Position numbers and translations under genes: made by a program. The notes beneath the pieces are model-generated. The model was not told the origin of the DNA, did not search any database, and saw only the letters and a program-made list of their open reading frames with translations. DNA of 64,000 bases from Paenibacillus tianjinensis (lineage in GTDB: Bacteria; Bacillota; Bacilli; Paenibacillales; Paenibacillaceae), in assembly GCF_017086365.1 (NCBI RefSeq), contig NZ_CP070969.1:4960001-5024000 (forward strand), in the 5' to 3' direction. Below, piece after piece: positions 54,268-63,907 of this stretch; positions within the stretch are counted from its first letter, which is position 1, and every line of letters begins with the position of its first letter.

Positions 54268-55147
54268 TCATCTCACCCATTTTCTTTAACAAACCATGTT
54301 TTATACCTTTTACCATCATCTTCATTCTCAACGACCTAGGTCCGATAAATAAAGAAAACACAATAAATTCAATTGGTTTTATCAAAATACTTCTAATCTT
54401 CCAGTATCGAGGAACATAGGCTCTGGGCAAAAGAATTATTGTATTTCTAAATTGATAATAGAGTCGAATAGGTGTACTAACTTGTAAGGAAAACAAATTG
54501 AATATGGACAAATCCCTTTCTCCTACTCTGTGTGCCATTTCAATTCTTTTTGATACAAATACTGAATACCCTTCCCTCTTTGCTCTCCAGCACCACTCAA
54601 AATCTACATTATCAATAAACAGACCTACTTCCATTCCCCCAATAACTTCATAAGCTTCTCTTAAAATTAATGATCCGGAACTAATAATTGCATCTTTTTT
54701 GATAAAATCCGAAATATCCATTTTACTATGAAATAGCGGTTTATATGTTTCACCAGTATCCCTATTATATACAATAGGACCAATGCAAGCGATTTTGTAA
54801 CCAGCGCTTTTCAACTTGAAAGCTCCATTGAGAAGTTCTTCTACTAAGTTTGGTGGTACATGACTATCCTGATCCATAATAAGAACTGCCTCAAAGCCTT
54901 CATTAAACGCAAGTTCCATTCCTTTATTTTGCGCTGCTCCAATACCTCTATTTTTATTAAACGCGAAATATTGGACCTTATCAAAATCACTAAAACAATA
55001 TTCATAGTTAACATTTTCACTTTTTTCAGAATTATCAATAATAACAGCATGATCTACTTGTGGCAAAACTACCTTTAAATTATTAATCAATTCAGGAATA
55101 TTTGGATTATATAACACAAAAATTGCACAAACCTTTTTTTTATGCAT
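54260..55147 (-). CDS. GT2-family glycosyltransferase (tandem copy a)
   Basis: A 295-residue GT2 enzyme, paralogue of the downstream gene. It has FVLYNPNIPELINNLKVVLPQ, the MDQDSHV donor motif near residue 94 and SGSLILREAYEVIGGMEVGLFIDNVDFEWCWRAKREGY. The middle is close to dTDP-rhamnosyltransferases, in keeping with rfbA/B/C in the same locus, but the donor is not proven. It overlaps the Wzy-like gene upstream by 8 bp. Confidence 0.92.
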   Translation of the reverse strand: MHKKKVCAIFVLYNPNIPELINNLKVVLPQVDHAVIIDNSEKSENVNYEYCFSDFDKVQYFAFNKNRGIGAAQNKGMELAFNEGFEAVLIMDQDSHVPPNLVEELLNGAFKLKSAGYKIACIGPIVYNRDTGETYKPLFHSKMDISDFIKKDAIISSGSLILREAYEVIGGMEVGLFIDNVDFEWCWRAKREGYSVFVSKRIEMAHRVGERDLSIFNLFSLQVSTPIRLYYQFRNTIILLPRAYVPRYWKIRSILIKPIEFIVFSLFIGPRSLRMKMMVKGIKHGLLKKMGEMID

Positions 55148-56351
55148 CTATTGTTCCTCTTTTTTGCAATTCTTTTTTTAATGAGATTAAAATCATGATT
55201 ATTATGATATTCGCTGAATCGAATATATAAGGATTTGTTATAGCATAAATGAGATAACATAGATATATCAAATATATATACTTATTTCCAAAAAAACGAA
55301 TACTTAGGATAATATTTAGTAATATAAATATAAAAAAATTAATAAACCCTAACTGATTAAGTATATAGATTGATTGTAATTCATAATATATAGCTTTACT
55401 ATAATCTCTATAGTTTGATTGTAAAGTTATAGTATTTCCAAGTCCCTTTCCGAACAAAGTACTCCCTATAGATACCGACATATCTTTGAGTAGTAAATCA
55501 AATTGTTCACTTCTAATAGACAAAGAAGATTCTGATTTCATTTCTAACACTTTAGTTGTATAAGATATTATTGGAGTAATAATTATTGACATTATTATCA
55601 TAATAAAAAATAGTCGTTTGGTTATTTTTGATAAATTTTTAGTTGATTTAAAGAAATAGTAACCTATAAAAAATATGCCTATAGATACAAAGAAAGCAAA
55701 GTTTCCTGCTATTATAACGGCACTTAACATTACTAATAATAATATCTTTTTAAAGAAATTATCTTTTAAATATACCGTTCCAACAAATAAACCAGTAGGT
55801 AACAGAGAATTCCCTAAAATTTGAATCTTAAAGAAATAACCATTATATGTATATATGTCACCCAATCCGGCAGAGAGATATTGAAATCTAATCATTGAAT
55901 TGAATGCAGGACTAGAATTGAAAATCATATAAAGTTCAAATATTATAAGATATATACTCTGTAGAGCCATCAAAAATATGAAAATTTTCAAAAAAAACCC
56001 TTTGCCAGGTATGAAATAACATAAGGGAAGTAACATCAATATCATGAAAAACCTTATTGAAAATTCCGGATTATTGCCTAAAAAAACCACAGAGTACATC
56101 AAATAAATAAATAGCGCTAATGTATAAATGACAACAGTTCTTGAAAGAAAGACATCAACTGATCTTATATTTCTAATCATTCGAGGTACAGAAATAAAAA
56201 AAATCATTAATAAAGAAAAAAGAATAAATTTAGATAAAACAGGAAAATTCGTTTGTCTGGTCATACAGAATAAACAGATAAAGAAAAACAGTCCTAATAA
56301 AATATCATACGCACTTCTAGCTTGATTGGTTTTAATCTGCAAGAGACACAC
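55140..56351 (-). CDS. Wzy-like polysaccharide polymerase
   Basis: A 403-residue protein with about ten to twelve membrane helices and a large hydrophilic loop near residues 258-310 (EMKSESSLSIRSEQFDLLLKD, LFGKGLGNTITLQSNYRDYSK). Wzy proteins diverge too much for firm sequence identity; the topology, the loop with FGKGLGN and the place among glycosyltransferases support the call. The start is uncertain: the codon at 56351 is GTG with a weak upstream site. Confidence 0.8.
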   Translation of the reverse strand: MCLLQIKTNQARSAYDILLGLFFFICLFCMTRQTNFPVLSKFILFSLLMIFFISVPRMIRNIRSVDVFLSRTVVIYTLALFIYLMYSVVFLGNNPEFSIRFFMILMLLPLCYFIPGKGFFLKIFIFLMALQSIYLIIFELYMIFNSSPAFNSMIRFQYLSAGLGDIYTYNGYFFKIQILGNSLLPTGLFVGTVYLKDNFFKKILLLVMLSAVIIAGNFAFFVSIGIFFIGYYFFKSTKNLSKITKRLFFIMIIMSIIITPIISYTTKVLEMKSESSLSIRSEQFDLLLKDMSVSIGSTLFGKGLGNTITLQSNYRDYSKAIYYELQSIYILNQLGFINFFIFILLNIILSIRFFGNKYIYLIYLCYLIYAITNPYIFDSANIIIIMILISLKKELQKRGTIDA

Positions 56352-56372
56352 ATCCTAATATTTATCGAAAAA

Positions 56373-57200
56373 CTACTCATTTGAATTTCTTAAGTACCTT
56401 TTATAAATATAAGCACGAAATTCACTCGGAAGTAAACGAATAAATAATCGTTTGGTTATATTTTTCACCGCTACATATTTACCAATTAATCCCAAAAAAA
56501 TAAATACTCTTTGCAACTTGATTTCAACAAAAAAATATTTCAAACCGCCTCTTCTTTTAAACATTTCCTGTCCAGTACGCACGTCTAGTAATACTTCAGA
56601 AATATTAGCAAATTTATATCCATTAACTAACATTCTAACCCAGAGATAATAATCTTCATTCCATAAGAAGCTTTGATAATTACCAGCATTAATTACATCT
56701 TTTTTTCTGAATATTACAGACATATGATTCATAGGATTCCGGATTTTCGCAGTTCTTATAATTTCTTCATGGGTTAAAGGTACATTCCTAACAGAAATAA
56801 TATCATTAGGTTCCCTTTCAAATTCAGCGATCCATGAGCCCATCACACTTATATCTAGATTCTTTTCCATAAACATAATTTGCTTTTCGAATCTATCTGT
56901 TCTACAAATATCATCACTGTCCATTCTAGCAACTAATTCATAATCACATTGATTGAGACCAACCCTCAGCGCTTCACCCAATCCAACGTTGTCTTTCAAA
57001 TTCACAACTTTAACGATATTTACATTATTCTCTTTAAATTCATCGATTATCGTATTTAATTCTTTAGTTAAGGGACCATCTTTCACAATTACAATCTGAG
57101 ACGGCTTTAAGGTCTGATCAATTATACTATTTAATGATTTTTCAAAATGTTCTGGTATCTCTTTGAGATAAATTGACATCAACACGGAAAATTGAGACAT
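56373..57200 (-). CDS. GT2-family glycosyltransferase
   Basis: A GT-A fold enzyme of 275 residues from the ATG at 57200 (GAGGTG before it). It has FSVLMSIYLKEIPEHFEKSLNSI, IVIVKDGPLT, the MDSDDI metal motif near residue 90 and FEREPNDIISVRNVPLTHEEI, which resembles the AmsE/WaaE-type exopolysaccharide transferases. It should add one sugar to the repeat unit. Confidence 0.9.
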   Translation of the reverse strand: MSQFSVLMSIYLKEIPEHFEKSLNSIIDQTLKPSQIVIVKDGPLTKELNTIIDEFKENNVNIVKVVNLKDNVGLGEALRVGLNQCDYELVARMDSDDICRTDRFEKQIMFMEKNLDISVMGSWIAEFEREPNDIISVRNVPLTHEEIIRTAKIRNPMNHMSVIFRKKDVINAGNYQSFLWNEDYYLWVRMLVNGYKFANISEVLLDVRTGQEMFKRRGGLKYFFVEIKLQRVFIFLGLIGKYVAVKNITKRLFIRLLPSEFRAYIYKRYLRNSNE

Positions 57201-57334
57201 ATAACACCTCATAATCTAAGTAATTATTATTCACGGTTATACCAATTCAAGCAATTATTTAATCAATGATTAAAACCAATTCTATATACTCAATAAAACA
57301 TCTTCACAGTTTTTTTGTATTATATTGAATTTGT

Positions 57335-58034
57335 TTAAATATAGCATAACCTTATACTGAAATTTTTAGTTATCATATCAATAATACGAGCCGTTTTAAT
57401 TATAAAACAATATGGTATTTTAACTATAATTACTTTCCTCTTTAATTCATCTGCAACTAACCGTACCAGTTGAATAAAGGAGATATCAATATTATTGGCA
57501 ATTATGATGCGTTCCCCTAAGATTACGGAATTATTAATACTTTCAATTATTGCATTCACCGCATCCTTACATATGTAAAGGTTTTTACATTACTTCCATC
57601 TCCAAAAATTAAAACATTTCCAGCGCTGCTTCCTCAGCATACCTTTGAATTTCCGTAGACATATTTGGTGCCTTTATAGAATATTCATTAATAAGAGGGT
57701 AGTTGTCATAAACCGCTACAGTGCTTATAAATATCACACTTTTAACATTATTATTTAAACACATTTCGAATAGCTGTATTGTCTTTTCAAAATCCGTCTT
57801 ATAAAAGTCTTCTTTATTAGATACTAATTTAGGAAAAAACTTTTGCTGCACAATGAATTACGGTATCAATTTTCTTTAAACTCTCCGAGATTAGTAAACT
57901 GTTACTTTGTCTCTGATTTTATCATCAAGTGATTCAGGAGTACGAACTAAACACCTTACATCAGAGCATTTTAATTCTAACAATTTCTCTACAAGTTGAT
58001 AAACAAGACACCCTATTGAACCAGTAATTAACAT
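57335..58034 (-). pseudogene. Decayed NAD-dependent sugar epimerase/dehydratase
   Basis: Three fragments in different frames read in order as one SDR-type sugar epimerase. The N-terminal part (from the ATG at 58034) has MLITGSIGCLVYQLVEKLLELK, a damaged Rossmann motif, and stops after about 50 residues. The middle part (about 57870-57609) carries TVIHCAAKVF-like sequence and VKSVIFISTVAVYDNYPLINEY. The C-terminal part (57559-57335) has ERIIIANNIDISFIQLVRLVADELKRKV. The catalytic YxxxK region falls in a gap, so the gene is dead. It sits where a sugar-modifying enzyme gene would be expected in the locus. Confidence 0.8.
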
Positions 58035-58071
58035 TATACTTCCCTATAAAGTTATCATAAGCACTCCCATG

Positions 58072-58629
58072 TCATGCTTTTATTCCTTTTGCTTTAAATA
58101 CATAACTACATGTTAAATATAGAATTTTAAAATCCAACTTTATTGACCAGTTCTTAAGGTAATATTCATCCAAACTTACCTTCTCAGCAGTGTCTATCTC
58201 GTCCCTTCCATTTATCTGTGCCCATCCGGTAATGCCGGGAAGGATATGATGAATTCCTTTCTCCGTCCTACTCTTAATAAGTTCATTTTGATTATGTAAA
58301 GCAGGTCTCGGTCCTACAAAACTCATTTCTCCTAAAAACACATTAAATAATTGAGGTATCTCATCTAAACTTGTTTTACGTAAAAATTTACCGATGGCTG
58401 TTACATAGTCAGCTGGATTAATTCGATCCGTTGGAATATCAGGAGTTCCTATTTTCATCGAACGGAATTTATAAATGGTAAACAACGAGTTGCCCATTCC
58501 GATTCTTTTCTGTTTAAACATCACAGGGCCTGGGGAATCTAGTCTAATTGCTATTGCTATAATAACTATAAAGGGTGATAGCAATATTAAACCAATTAAA
58601 GAAAATGTAATATCAACGATTCTTTTCAA
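58072..58629 (-). CDS. Initiating sugar-phosphate (undecaprenyl) transferase
   Basis: A phosphoglycosyltransferase of the WcaJ/PglC/TuaA type that places the first sugar-1-phosphate on undecaprenyl phosphate. The 185-residue short form has one N-terminal hydrophobic segment (DITFSLIGLILLSPFIVIIAIAI), then SPGPVMFKQKRIGMGNSLFTIYKFRSM, the catalytic DEIPQLFNVFLGEMSFVGPRPAL block and LPGITGWAQINGRD. The start is a TTG at 58629 with GAGG just upstream. First sugar unknown. Confidence 0.95.
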   Translation of the reverse strand: MKRIVDITFSLIGLILLSPFIVIIAIAIRLDSPGPVMFKQKRIGMGNSLFTIYKFRSMKIGTPDIPTDRINPADYVTAIGKFLRKTSLDEIPQLFNVFLGEMSFVGPRPALHNQNELIKSRTEKGIHHILPGITGWAQINGRDEIDTAEKVSLDEYYLKNWSIKLDFKILYLTCSYVFKAKGIKA

Positions 58630-58787
58630 ATTACCTCACCTTTATCATTTTTTTCAACGACACATAGTTCATAAATAATTTTCACAAGTAAGTAAGATTA
58701 TAAGAGAGGACAAAACTAATACTGAGTTACTTTTGACAGCCCCCGTATTTAGTGAATTTCTAAATAATTTATAGATGTCACTACTAC

Positions 58788-59789
58788 TCAATTTGCCGTA
58801 TTTCCAGCTAAATCTTTGCCAGCCTGTAATTCCGCCTCAAAAGCACTTCGATATTGTTGAATGATATCTGTACTATATCCATTTGCTTTCAATTGTTGTT
58901 CGGCATCAGCCACAATACTATTAAAGCTTGCAGTAAATGAAGACAATTGTTCTAAGCCCTTGTTCTTAATACTGGCTTTACTAGCATCATCTTTGGCAGC
59001 TACATACTCAAGTGCAATACTCATCAAAGTTGACTGACTTTGACTTTTTAATGCATTAAGCTTAGCTTCCGTTGCACTTGTTATGTCTTCATATGAAACT
59101 TTCCCAGAAGTTGAGCCACCGGCCTGTGATGGAGTTGTAGTAGTTGCTCCCTGGCCTGCATTACCAGCTGTATTCCCTTCATTCACTTGTTCTTGGTAAG
59201 CCTTAGATGTAGCCGTAATAACCTTCGCTTTCTGATCCCAGTTGATTACGTTTCCTACTGATTCTGAAAGGAAGCGAAGCGGCACATATAGTGCTCCATT
59301 TAATATATAACTAGTCTGGTTAGCAGGCAGACTTTTGATAACTCCATCAAATACAAAGCTTGCCTTCACTGTAGTTAAGGTTACAGGTTTAGATTCAGAA
59401 AAGGTAATTTTAGTATTCGCAGCATTCATTATATATTCTTTAATTACAACCGACTCAGCACTGCTTGGTTCACCTACGGTAACCTTGAGATTCTTAGCAT
59501 CCCAGGTAACGCTCTTTTGCAGTGCATAAGACATAAATCTTACAGGTACATAAGTCGTATTGTTATGAATAAATACTAATTGACCAGAAGGCGGTACCAT
59601 ACTTACACCATCAAATATCATTTTGACATTCATATTTTGAACTTTAGCAGAGTTATTATAAATCGATGGTGTTGCGGCAGTAGCCACTGAAGCAGCCGAT
59701 GCAGATAAAGGTGCCGAAGCTGTTAATGGGGCAGCCCCGATGGATAAGAGGAGCAGTAGAGCTGCTGCAGGAATTTTGACTTTACTCAT
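58788..59789 (-). CDS. Exported stalk protein with two copper-amine-oxidase-N-like domains
   Basis: A 333-residue protein with a signal peptide (IPAAALLLLLSIGAAPLTASAPLSASA) and two domains related to the copper amine oxidase N-terminal domain: about residues 53-110 (VKMIFDGVSMVPPSGQ...YVPVRFMSYAL) and 141-198 (VKASFVFDGVIKSLPANQ...YVPLRFLSESV). These are wall or stalk modules common in Paenibacillus; no catalytic oxidase part exists. A Gly/Thr/Ser linker and a helical C-terminus follow. It overlaps the preceding gene by 4 bp (ATGA), so the two are translationally coupled, inside the polysaccharide locus. Confidence 0.85.
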   Translation of the reverse strand: MSKVKIPAAALLLLLSIGAAPLTASAPLSASAASVATAATPSIYNNSAKVQNMNVKMIFDGVSMVPPSGQLVFIHNNTTYVPVRFMSYALQKSVTWDAKNLKVTVGEPSSAESVVIKEYIMNAANTKITFSESKPVTLTTVKASFVFDGVIKSLPANQTSYILNGALYVPLRFLSESVGNVINWDQKAKVITATSKAYQEQVNEGNTAGNAGQGATTTTPSQAGGSTSGKVSYEDITSATEAKLNALKSQSQSTLMSIALEYVAAKDDASKASIKNKGLEQLSSFTASFNSIVADAEQQLKANGYSTDIIQQYRSAFEAELQAGKDLAGNTAN

Positions 59790-60517
59790 TGCTGTTCACT
59801 TCCTTCTTCTTGTGCTTTAGACTGTTCTTCTTCAGCTAACACTTGTTCTTGTGTTTTCCCTTCGCTTACTCCATACTTCTTCGCAATCTGTGAAAGTTCA
59901 TTATATTGTTCCTCTGACACTTTACCAAGAATAATACTGCGTGCTTCGCGTTTCTCATCTATGGTTAATCCACCCGATGCTAGCTCCTGCAAACGTTTGA
60001 TATCCGACACACTTAATTGACCCATTACAATAGATGCAACATCCGCTTTTTCCTTAACTGTAACATTTTCTTGTATTTGCTTAGCTTTATCAGCTGAGAC
60101 CTGTGCAGAATATCCGCCCACATCTGTGTTCTTGTCCGAGGACGGACTTCTTGATGCTTGGGGTTTTGCCGAAGGAGAAGCAATATTCCCACTATTCTCA
60201 GCTGTCTTCTGTGCCGTGACAGGTTGACTAGTTGCAGTCTCTGAAGCCGGCGCTGATACAGTTGGAGTATTTGTATTGTTGAACGGGTTATCCGCAATTG
60301 CTTCAGTTGGCTTTACCGTTTCAGCAGGTGCTATAGTAGGTTCCACGATTACGCTCCCGCTATTCGATACATTGTTAGATTCTAAATCCAGCCCACCGGC
60401 CATGGAGGTCATTAGTTTATCCACCGCATAATTTGCAGCAAACAATCCACCAATTGCTAATACCACTACTACAGACAGAGACCACGCCAGTACTTTCTTC
60501 CATCTCTTGTTGAACAT
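59786..60517 (-). CDS. Membrane-anchored protein of unknown function in polysaccharide locus
   Basis: A 243-residue protein with an N-terminal membrane anchor at about residues 11-30 (LAWSLSVVVVLAIGGLFAANYAV), a Ser/Thr/Pro-rich middle (about 50-130) and a helical, charged C-terminus (ADVASIVMGQLSVSDIKRLQELASGG..., EQVLAEEEQSKAQEEGSEQQ). I recognise no family. It is coupled by ATGA overlap to the stalk protein downstream and follows the CapD-like gene, so it probably acts outside the membrane with the stalk protein. Confidence 0.8.
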   Translation of the reverse strand: MFNKRWKKVLAWSLSVVVVLAIGGLFAANYAVDKLMTSMAGGLDLESNNVSNSGSVIVEPTIAPAETVKPTEAIADNPFNNTNTPTVSAPASETATSQPVTAQKTAENSGNIASPSAKPQASRSPSSDKNTDVGGYSAQVSADKAKQIQENVTVKEKADVASIVMGQLSVSDIKRLQELASGGLTIDEKREARSIILGKVSEEQYNELSQIAKKYGVSEGKTQEQVLAEEEQSKAQEEGSEQQ

Positions 60518-60540
60518 AGTAATCCCTTCTTTCAGAATAG

Positions 60541-62373
60541 TTAGCTAATAGCGGCTTGAGCAACGGGCTGCATGGGAACAATCTGATTAATCACTTCGCG
60601 GATCGCACTTGGCTCTTCGGTTAATACACGTTCCAACCGCTTAAATTCCAACTCTAGCTGATTCTGACTGATTACATTTGGTTTACCTATAAATATACGA
60701 TCATGTTGAGTCGAACCCAGATTCTCTTCATCTGTTAAGAGCTCTTCATAGAGCTTCTCACCTTCGCGGATACCAGAGAACGTAATATTGATATCCCTAT
60801 AAGGTTCGTATCCTGACAAGGTTATCAAATCCTCGGCCAAGGTAAGAATCTTCACAGGTTCACCCATATCCAGTACAAAGACTTCTCCGCCTTTGGCGAA
60901 AGAACCGGATTGGATGACCAACTGTACAGCTTCAGGAATAGTCATGAAATATCGTACCATTTCAGGATGGGTGACAGTAACAGGACCACCTGCAGCGATC
61001 TGCTGTTTGAAGGCTGGTATTACACTACCCCGGGAACCTAAGACATTACCGAATCGCACTGCAGAGAACTTAGTGTGGCTTGTAGTATTCAGACTCTGTA
61101 CGTACATTTCTGCAATACGCTTGGTTGCTCCCATTACGCTAGTAGGGTTGACCGCCTTATCAGATGAAATCATCACAAATCGCTCTGCTCCAAATCGGTC
61201 CGCACAATCAGCCACATTTCTTGTTCCGAAGACATTATTCTTAATCGCTTCCGATGGATTGCGCTCCATCAGAGGAACGTGTTTATGCGCTGCCGCATGA
61301 AAGACAACATGCGGTCTGAACGTGCGGAATACATCCATCATGCGATTGCGGTCTTGTACATCTGCAATGACCGTAACAATCTCAAGATCAGGAAACTTCT
61401 TACGCAGTTCCATTTCAATGGTATAGATACTATTTTCCCCATGACCCAGCAATAGAAGCTTCTCTGGAGCAAAGGGTGAAACTTGACGGCACAACTCCGA
61501 GCCAATAGATCCGCCAGCACCCGTTACCATAACCGTCTTATTATGAACATAGCCTAGAATGCCATTTAAATCTGCTATAATCGGCTCACGTCCTAGTAAA
61601 TCTTCCACGCTAACATCACGAAGCTTCTTCACAGATATTTTCCCGGCAATCAGATCATTAAGTGCGGGAATAATTTTAAGCTTAGCACCTGTAGTTTTGG
61701 CTAAATTGATAATCTCGGAGATCTCGGTTCTCGATATAGATGGCATTGCAATTATGATCTCATGAATATCTTTTTCTTTGACAAGCCTTGGCAGATCATA
61801 CCTATTCCCCAACACAGGCAAGCCCAAGATAGACATGTGATATTTATTGTGATCATCATCTATGAACCCTATCAATCTCGTATGCGCAAAGGAAGGCCCC
61901 ATCATTTCCTTCGCAATCAGCATGCCGCAATCCCCTGCTCCAACAATCAGTGCATGGGTTTCGGTTTCTTTATTAGTGATCCGGTCATTCCGAAAAACTC
62001 TCCATAAGAACCGCACTCCCCCAACCAAGACCAGAATCGTTTCCATCGAGCGAACTTCCACTCCAAAGGGTACTCGTGCCGGAAGGAGCAGCAGTGCTAT
62101 CACATAGGAACTAATAGAACCAATGACAATCGCCTTAAGGATAGAGACGATTTCTCCAATACTGGCATATTGCCACATCCGCCGGTAAAGACCGAAGTAG
62201 ATCAAGCTTCCCCCGATAACAATCGTCGAGATGATGCCAAACTGCAGCATCTGGACTACATAATCATGAGGGATACCATCATAGAACCGGAACCAATATG
62301 AGGTAGCAATGCTGAACCAAATGATGGCCAGATCAATGAAGAACAACACGAACACTCTAGATTTTGCTGTCAT
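60541..62373 (-). CDS. CapD-like nucleoside-diphosphate-sugar dehydratase/epimerase
   Basis: A 610-residue membrane protein of the CapD/FlaA1/PglF group. Four membrane helices fill about residues 5-105, then a first Rossmann-like region (ALIVGAGDCGMLIAKEM) and the SDR catalytic domain from about 275 (VMVTGAGGSIGSELCRQ, VIADVQDRNRMM, HAAAHKHVPLMERNP). The catalytic motif is SSDKAVNPTSVMGATKR, with Met in place of the usual Tyr, normal for this subgroup. Such enzymes make 4-keto-6-deoxy sugars from UDP-GlcNAc. I start at the ATG at 62373, 8 bases after GGAGG. Confidence 0.93.
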   Translation of the reverse strand: MTAKSRVFVLFFIDLAIIWFSIATSYWFRFYDGIPHDYVVQMLQFGIISTIVIGGSLIYFGLYRRMWQYASIGEIVSILKAIVIGSISSYVIALLLLPARVPFGVEVRSMETILVLVGGVRFLWRVFRNDRITNKETETHALIVGAGDCGMLIAKEMMGPSFAHTRLIGFIDDDHNKYHMSILGLPVLGNRYDLPRLVKEKDIHEIIIAMPSISRTEISEIINLAKTTGAKLKIIPALNDLIAGKISVKKLRDVSVEDLLGREPIIADLNGILGYVHNKTVMVTGAGGSIGSELCRQVSPFAPEKLLLLGHGENSIYTIEMELRKKFPDLEIVTVIADVQDRNRMMDVFRTFRPHVVFHAAAHKHVPLMERNPSEAIKNNVFGTRNVADCADRFGAERFVMISSDKAVNPTSVMGATKRIAEMYVQSLNTTSHTKFSAVRFGNVLGSRGSVIPAFKQQIAAGGPVTVTHPEMVRYFMTIPEAVQLVIQSGSFAKGGEVFVLDMGEPVKILTLAEDLITLSGYEPYRDINITFSGIREGEKLYEELLTDEENLGSTQHDRIFIGKPNVISQNQLELEFKRLERVLTEEPSAIREVINQIVPMQPVAQAAIS

Positions 62374-62415
62374 TTTTAGTGCCTCCAAAAATAACATTTT
62401 CTCTACCGAACATTG

Positions 62416-63102
62416 TCAATTTCCGTAGTAGTAATAATAGTAGCCTTCGCTAGCTTTGCGCTTGACGTTATTAAGTACTACCCCCAGCATCTTCGCCCCT
62501 ACACGATCAAGATTGGCCTTAGCCTTAACGGCTATATCACGTTTCACCTTGCCATAGCTGACTACCATAATCACACCATCACTCTTGGAAGCCACAATCT
62601 GTGCATCCGTAACCGCTAAGAGCGGCGGAGTATCGAACATAATCACATCAAACTGTTGACGAAGCTCCTGCAGGACTGTACTCATCCGGTTCGAAGCCAT
62701 CATCTCCGCTGGATTCGGAGGAATCGGACCAGAAGTCATAAGGTATAGGTTAGGAACTCCAGATTCCTGTATAACCTCGTTTAAATCCGCCTGCTGTGAC
62801 AGCAAAGAAGATAACCCGTAACGGTTGCTTAAAGAAAAGGTTTTGTGTGCCGTAGGCTTCCGCAAGTCTCCATCGATCAAAAGCACTTTCTTATCTGCTT
62901 GTGCATAGGCGGCCGCAAGATTCGCGGTTACTGTGGATTTACCTTCCTCAGGTCCGGAAGATGTGACCATAATGACCTGAATCTGTTCATCAATCGAAGA
63001 AAAGTCAATATTGGTCCGCAAAGCCCGAAATGCTTCCGATACAGGCGAACGCGGATTCGTTACGGTAATCAGATGGCGTTGTTTATTTGGCTGCTGTGAC
63101 AT
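62416..63102 (-). CDS. Bacterial tyrosine kinase (CpsD/CapB type)
   Basis: A cytoplasmic BY-kinase that controls polymer length or export by cycling of phosphorylation. The 228-residue protein has Walker A (TSSGPEEGKSTVTAN, about residues 47-61), Walker A' (VLLIDGDLRKPT), Walker B (VIMFDTPPLL) and a C-terminal tyrosine cluster (YYYYYY) that is the phosphorylation site. It overlaps the adaptor gene by 20 bp. A CpsB/YwqE-type phosphatase is not seen in the window. Confidence 0.97.
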   Translation of the reverse strand: MSQQPNKQRHLITVTNPRSPVSEAFRALRTNIDFSSIDEQIQVIMVTSSGPEEGKSTVTANLAAAYAQADKKVLLIDGDLRKPTAHKTFSLSNRYGLSSLLSQQADLNEVIQESGVPNLYLMTSGPIPPNPAEMMASNRMSTVLQELRQQFDVIMFDTPPLLAVTDAQIVASKSDGVIMVVSYGKVKRDIAVKAKANLDRVGAKMLGVVLNNVKRKASEGYYYYYYGN

Positions 63103-63862
63103 GTTCGAGATCCCCTGCCTTTCTGGATAGCTTCTGTGCTTGCGTTTCTGTAGACTTGGTCTCTTCTTGTCCGAGTCTGGTTATCATTGCTATCGTCGGC
63201 AGACCCAGGTATTTCTCAATATCCTCTTCTGTCTTCAGGGTGTCATCCATGTACTCCAGCAGGAAGGCAATCCCCAGGCCGATCATCAGTGAAACGATAA
63301 AGGCAATTGCCAGGTTCATCACTACATTAGGTTCAACCGGTCCTGGTGCAACAGTAGGATTAAGCTTGGCTTCATTCAAAATCGATACGTTCTGTACATT
63401 GAACAGGGAGGGAATTTCCTGCTTGAACACAAGTGAAATGGCATTCACGATTTCTGCTGCTCTCTGATAAGAATTATCTCGAACGACAAGTGTCATCACC
63501 TGCGTATTATTTACCGAACTCACATTAACCTTCTTCAGCAACTCTTCTGCAGTAGTGTTAAATTGCGGATAGTCCTTGGCTACAACATCCAGAATGGCTG
63601 GTGTCTTAATAATTTCCTTGTACGTGTTAATTAATTGAATATTAGTATTAATCTGATTCAAATCCAGCTGTGATGCTGCTGACTGCACTTGCTGTGTCTG
63701 ATTAACAATAATCTTCGTTGAAGCTTCATACACCGGATTCTTAATGTATAGGCTATACACACCGGCAAGAAGACAGACGACGATAACAATACTTACAATC
63801 ATCCACAGTCTCTTTCTTACAATCTGAAAATAATCGCGAAGATCCAATTCTTGTGCTGACAA
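63083..63862 (-). CDS. Wzz/CapA-type chain-length and kinase-adaptor protein
   Basis: A 259-residue membrane protein that activates the adjacent BY-kinase and sets polymer length. Membrane helices lie at about residues 17-37 (LWMIVSIVIVVCLLAGVYSLY) and 178-198 (NLAIAFIVSLMIGLGIAFLL), with an extracytoplasmic Wzz domain between (VYEASTKIIVNQTQ). The Pro-rich PGPVEPN segment before the second helix is typical. The start is a TTG at 63862, 8 bases after GGAGGG. It is the first gene of the polysaccharide locus after a terminator. Confidence 0.95.
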   Translation of the reverse strand: MSAQELDLRDYFQIVRKRLWMIVSIVIVVCLLAGVYSLYIKNPVYEASTKIIVNQTQQVQSAASQLDLNQINTNIQLINTYKEIIKTPAILDVVAKDYPQFNTTAEELLKKVNVSSVNNTQVMTLVVRDNSYQRAAEIVNAISLVFKQEIPSLFNVQNVSILNEAKLNPTVAPGPVEPNVVMNLAIAFIVSLMIGLGIAFLLEYMDDTLKTEEDIEKYLGLPTIAMITRLGQEETKSTETQAQKLSRKAGDLEHVTAAK

Positions 63863-63907
63863 GTGAATTTCCCTCCAAGCTGTTTCTGTAATATTTCAAT
63901 TCACGCT

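Noticed and set aside
58788..59789. Copper amine oxidase enzyme
   Set aside because: Only the small N-terminal domain type is present, twice; the catalytic domain with its topaquinone Tyr is absent.
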